From UBA9676 sp036522155 (GTDB lineage Bacteria > Actinomycetota > Actinomycetes > Streptosporangiales > Streptosporangiaceae): a DNA stretch of 24,796 nucleotides. Every line of letters begins with the position of its first letter. Position 1 is the stretch's first letter. Positions 21,789 to 24,796 of this stretch are shown here, one piece after another. The notes under the pieces are model-generated. The model was not told the DNA's origin. It searched no databases and worked only from the letters and a program-made list of their open reading frames with translations. The stretch spans positions 1-24,796 of the forward strand of contig DATDGI010000242.1 in the NCBI GenBank assembly GCA_036522155.1, written 5' to 3'. A program made the position numbers and the translations under genes.

Positions 21789-23243
21789 ATGAGTGAGCAC
21801 CTGCTCTATATCGGTGGATCATGGCGCCCCGGCGAGGCCGGCGCCGCCCCAGCGGTCAGCCCGTCCTCCGGCGAGCGGTTCGCCACCGTGGCCGTGGCCA
21901 GCCCGGCCGACGTGGACGCCGCCGTCGCCGCGGCCCGCGCGGCCCAACCGGGCTGGGCCGCGCTGTCGGCGTTCGACCGGGCCGCCTGGTGCCTGGCCGT
22001 GGCCGCCGCGATCGAGGCGCGCCGCGCTGACCTGGCCCGCGCGCTCACCGAGGACCAGGGCAAGCCCCTCGCCGCCGAGGCTGGGGACGAGGTCGCCGAG
22101 CTGGCCGAGTATTTTCGGATGGCAGCGGAGGATGCCAAACGCCTGGCGGGGGCCATCCCGCCGTCGGTGGCCGCGGGCCGCCGGGTGCTCGCCACCACCG
22201 TCCCGCTCGGCGTGGTGGCCGTGGTCAGCCCGTGGAACTGGCCCTACACCATGGGCGCGGAGCTGTTCGCGCCCGCGCTGGCGGCCGGCAACGCCGTGGT
22301 CTGGGTGCCCGCACCCACCACGACCGCCTGCTGCGCGCTGCTGACCGAGGTCATGGCCGGGGTGGATGCCCCGGCCGGGCTGTTCAACTTTGTGTCCGGG
22401 CCCGGCCCGGTGGTGGGCGACGCGCTGGTCGGCCACCCCGGCGTGAACGGGGTGGGGTTCATCGGATCGGTCGGCACCGGCGCGTCCGTGGCCGCCCGCG
22501 CCGCGGGCAAGACCCAGCTGCTGGAACTGGGCGGCAACGGACCCATGGTGGTGCTGGAGGACGCCGACCTGGAGCTGGCCACCGAGGCCGCGCTGGAGGC
22601 CGCCTACCTGTGCGCCGGGCAGAGCTGCACCGCGGGCGAGCGGTTCCTGGTGCACCGGGCGGTGCGGGCCGAGTTCACCGAGCGGGTGGTGGCCGCTACC
22701 AAGGACCGGGTCCGGCTCGGCGACCCGTTCGACCCGGCCACCACCATGGGCCCGCTGAACAACGAGCCGACCGCGGCCAAGTTCGGCCGGCACGTCGCCG
22801 GGGCGGTGGCGGCGGGGGCCCGGGTATGCTGCGGCGGGAGCCTGGCCGGGGGGTACCCGACCGCGCTGTTCGCCGAGCCGACCGTGCTCGATGGGGTCAC
22901 CCCGGACATGGAGATCGCCCGGGAGGAGACGTTCGGCCCGGTCGTGCCGGTCATCGAGGTGGCCTCGGCCGGGCAGGCGCTGGAACTCACCAACGGCTCA
23001 CCGTTCGGCCTGACGGCCGCGGTGTTCACCAGCGATCTGGAGCGCGGGCTGGCCTTCGCCGAGCGTGCCCGGGCCGGCTGGGTGAACATCAACGCCTCGA
23101 CCAACCTGTGGGAGTCCCACCTGCCGTTCGGCGGCCGGTCCGGCTCGGTGAGCGGCCGCGGCCGGGTCGGTGGCGCCTTCGCCATGGAGGCCTTCACCGA
23201 GCCGAAGACGATCCTGTACCCCGCACCGGAACTGGACGGATGA
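21789..23243 (+). CDS. NAD(P)-dependent aldehyde dehydrogenase
   Basis: 484 residues, full length for the ALDH superfamily. Visible motifs: SPWNWPYTMG (cofactor-binding start), FIGSVGTGASVA (Rossmann turn), catalytic base Glu246 in LELGGNGP, catalytic Cys280 in GQSCTAGERF, EETFGPVVPV, NGSPFGLTAAVF and the C-terminal LPFGGRSGS. It should oxidise an aldehyde to the acid. In this context betaine aldehyde, a trimethylammonium aldehyde or succinate semialdehyde are candidates; sequence alone does not decide. ATG 21789 sits behind GGGGGA with a good gap. It lies 19 bp after the IclR gene and 54 bp before fhs, so one operon is likely. No choline dehydrogenase is in the window. Confidence 0.92.
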   Translation: MSEHLLYIGGSWRPGEAGAAPAVSPSSGERFATVAVASPADVDAAVAAARAAQPGWAALSAFDRAAWCLAVAAAIEARRADLARALTEDQGKPLAAEAGDEVAELAEYFRMAAEDAKRLAGAIPPSVAAGRRVLATTVPLGVVAVVSPWNWPYTMGAELFAPALAAGNAVVWVPAPTTTACCALLTEVMAGVDAPAGLFNFVSGPGPVVGDALVGHPGVNGVGFIGSVGTGASVAARAAGKTQLLELGGNGPMVVLEDADLELATEAALEAAYLCAGQSCTAGERFLVHRAVRAEFTERVVAATKDRVRLGDPFDPATTMGPLNNEPTAAKFGRHVAGAVAAGARVCCGGSLAGGYPTALFAEPTVLDGVTPDMEIAREETFGPVVPVIEVASAGQALELTNGSPFGLTAAVFTSDLERGLAFAERARAGWVNINASTNLWESHLPFGGRSGSVSGRGRVGGAFAMEAFTEPKTILYPAPELDG

Positions 23244-23297
23244 CCCCGGCCAGGGCCAGCTGACATCCCCGAACCCCGGAAAGGCGGCAAGAACGCG

Positions 23298-24796
23298 GTG
23301 ACCATGCCCAGTGCGCTGGAAATCTCCCGGCAGGCGACCCTCAAGCCAATCGCCGAGATCGCGTCGGAGATCGGCCTGCCACCCTGGCTGATCGAGCCGT
23401 ACGGCGAGCACGTGGCCAAGATCGAGCTCGCGGCCATCGCGGAACTGGCCGACCGGCCGCAGGCGCGGTACGTGGTCGTCACCGCGGTGACGCCGACCCC
23501 GCTCGGTGAGGGCAAGACCACTACCACCATCGGCCTCGGCCAGGCGATGGCGGTCATCGGCAAGCGGGCCACCATCTCGATCCGGCAGGCGTCCATGGGG
23601 CCGACGTTCGGCATCAAGGGCGGCGCGGCCGGCGGCGGGTACAGCCAGGCGGTGCCCTTCGAGCGGCTCAACCTGCACCTGACCGGCGACATGCACGCGG
23701 TCACCGCCGCGCACAACCAGCTGTCGGCCATGGTCGACAACCACCTGCACCACGGCAACGCGCTCGGCCTGGATCTGCGCAACATCACCTGGCGCCGGGT
23801 GCTCGACGTGAACGACCGGGCGCTGCGCAACATCGTGGTCGGCCTGGGCACGGCCGACGACGGGCTGCCCCGGCAGACCGGGTTCGACATCACCGCCGCC
23901 TCCGAGGTGATGGCGGTGCTGGCGCTGTCGGAGTCGCTGGCCGACATGCGGGCCCGGCTGGGCCGGATCGTGGTCGGCTACACCGCCGGCGGCGAGCCGG
24001 TCACGGCCGAGCAGCTGCGGGCGGCGGGCGCGATGACGGTGATCATGCGCGACGCGATCAAGCCGAACCTGCTGCAGACCCTGGAGAACACCCCGGTGCT
24101 GGTGCACGCCGGGCCGTTCGGCAACATCGCGCACGGCAACTCCTCGGTGGTGGCCGACCTGATCGGCATCCGGACCGGGGATTTCCTCATCACCGAGGCC
24201 GGGTTCGGCGCGGACATGGGCGCGGAGCGGTTCTTCAACATCAAGTGCCGGGTGTCCGGCCTGGTGCCGGACGCCGCCGTGGTGGTGACCACGGTCCGCG
24301 CGCTCAAGGTCCACTCGGGCAAGCACAAGGTGGTGGCCGGGCGGCCGCTGCCGCCCGCGCTGCTGGCCGAGAACCCCGGCGACGTGGCCGAGGGCGCCGC
24401 CAACCTGCGCAAGCAGATCGAGAACGTGCGCCTGCACGGGGTCACCCCGGTGGTGGCGATCAACTCGATGCCCGGCGACTTCCCCTCCGAGCACGCCGCA
24501 ACCGCCGAGGTGGCCGAGTCGATGGGCGTGCGCTGGGCCGTCTGCACGCACTACACCGACGGTGGGCCCGGCGCCGCGGCGCTGGCCGAGGCGGTGACGG
24601 AGGCGGCCGGGGAGCCCAGCGAGTTCGGCTTCCTCTACCCGGCGGAGGCGTCCATCCGGGAGAAGATCGAGACCATCGCGACCCGGCTCTACGGCGCCGA
24701 CGGAGTGGACTACTCGGCGGTGGCCAGCCGCCAGCTGGACGCCTGCGAGAAGAACGGCTTCGGGTCGTTCCCGGTCTGCATCGCCAAGACCCACCT
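23298..24796 (+). CDS. fhs: Formate-tetrahydrofolate ligase, truncated by window end
   Basis: About 499 residues are visible and the frame stays open to the last base; the family is about 555-560 long, so roughly 60 C-terminal residues are missing. Diagnostic features: the P-loop PTPLGEGKTTTTIGL (from residue 66), SMGPTFGIKGGAAGGGYSQ, LTGDMHAVTAAHN, FGNIAHGNSS, AGFGADMGAERFFNIKCR and INSMPGDFPSEH. The enzyme interconverts formate, THF and ATP with formyl-THF. In a demethylation pathway the reverse direction would release formate and make ATP. GTG 23298 is favoured over ATG 23304 because of its distance to GGAAAGG. It lies 54 bp after the aldehyde dehydrogenase. Confidence 0.96.
   Translation, partial: MTMPSALEISRQATLKPIAEIASEIGLPPWLIEPYGEHVAKIELAAIAELADRPQARYVVVTAVTPTPLGEGKTTTTIGLGQAMAVIGKRATISIRQASMGPTFGIKGGAAGGGYSQAVPFERLNLHLTGDMHAVTAAHNQLSAMVDNHLHHGNALGLDLRNITWRRVLDVNDRALRNIVVGLGTADDGLPRQTGFDITAASEVMAVLALSESLADMRARLGRIVVGYTAGGEPVTAEQLRAAGAMTVIMRDAIKPNLLQTLENTPVLVHAGPFGNIAHGNSSVVADLIGIRTGDFLITEAGFGADMGAERFFNIKCRVSGLVPDAAVVVTTVRALKVHSGKHKVVAGRPLPPALLAENPGDVAEGAANLRKQIENVRLHGVTPVVAINSMPGDFPSEHAATAEVAESMGVRWAVCTHYTDGGPGAAALAEAVTEAAGEPSEFGFLYPAEASIREKIETIATRLYGADGVDYSAVASRQLDACEKNGFGSFPVCIAKTH

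Noticed and set aside
22998..24794. Long minus-strand open frame opposite aldehyde dehydrogenase and fhs
   Set aside because: Arg/His/Gly-rich shadow without motifs; the plus strand encodes unmistakable formate-THF ligase and ALDH.

Overview
The window comes from a very GC-rich genome (roughly 70% or more by eye) with frequent GTG and TTG starts, 4-bp start/stop overlaps, an F420-dependent (DDN-type) reductase, an NB-ARC/TPR STAND protein and IclR regulators. This points to Actinomycetota; I cannot name the genus. I see no rRNA, tRNA, CRISPR array, insertion sequence or phage gene, and no gene-free gap exceeds about 220 bp.

Layout. Left edge (1-2417): a truncated secreted protein, an orphan membrane sensor histidine kinase and a small SRPBCC protein. 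Centre (2424-9868): a corrinoid-dependent demethylation module. It holds a non-pyrrolysine MttB-family methyltransferase on the minus strand. Divergent from it is a plus-strand operon: IclR regulator, corrinoid protein, methyl-THF:corrinoid methyltransferase, 2Fe-2S/ASKHA corrinoid re-activator, DUF1638 protein and a MetF-like methylene-THF reductase. Next come a STAND NTPase with TPR repeats (10046-12403) and a DDN-type reductase (12512-12928). A minus-strand operon (17234-12956) encodes a dimethylglycine/sarcosine dehydrogenase-like FAD-GcvT fusion with its own ETF beta and alpha. Upstream of it, and separated by a strong hairpin, are an APC permease and a calcineurin-type phosphoesterase (minus strand). 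A nucleotidyltransferase-fold protein follows. The right edge is a plus-strand set: second IclR regulator, aldehyde dehydrogenase and formate-THF ligase (fhs), which runs off the window.

How it may work together (inference). The gene set fits complete stripping of methyl groups from a quaternary amine such as glycine betaine. The permease would import the substrate. The MttB-like enzyme and corrinoid protein would remove the first methyl and pass it to tetrahydrofolate, and the re-activator would rescue oxidised cobalt. The MetF-like enzyme would oxidise methyl-THF to methylene-THF. The dehydrogenase plus ETF would remove further methyls as methylene-THF, and Fhs could recover ATP from formyl-THF. 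FolD, an ETF:quinone oxidoreductase and a monomeric sarcosine oxidase are not in this window. The substrate cannot be proved from sequence.

Regulation visible in the sequence: a 21-bp palindrome (7-bp arms, 7-nt spacer) sits between overlapping divergent promoters at 3911-3974, next to the first IclR gene. A palindrome of the same geometry lies at the start of the second IclR gene.
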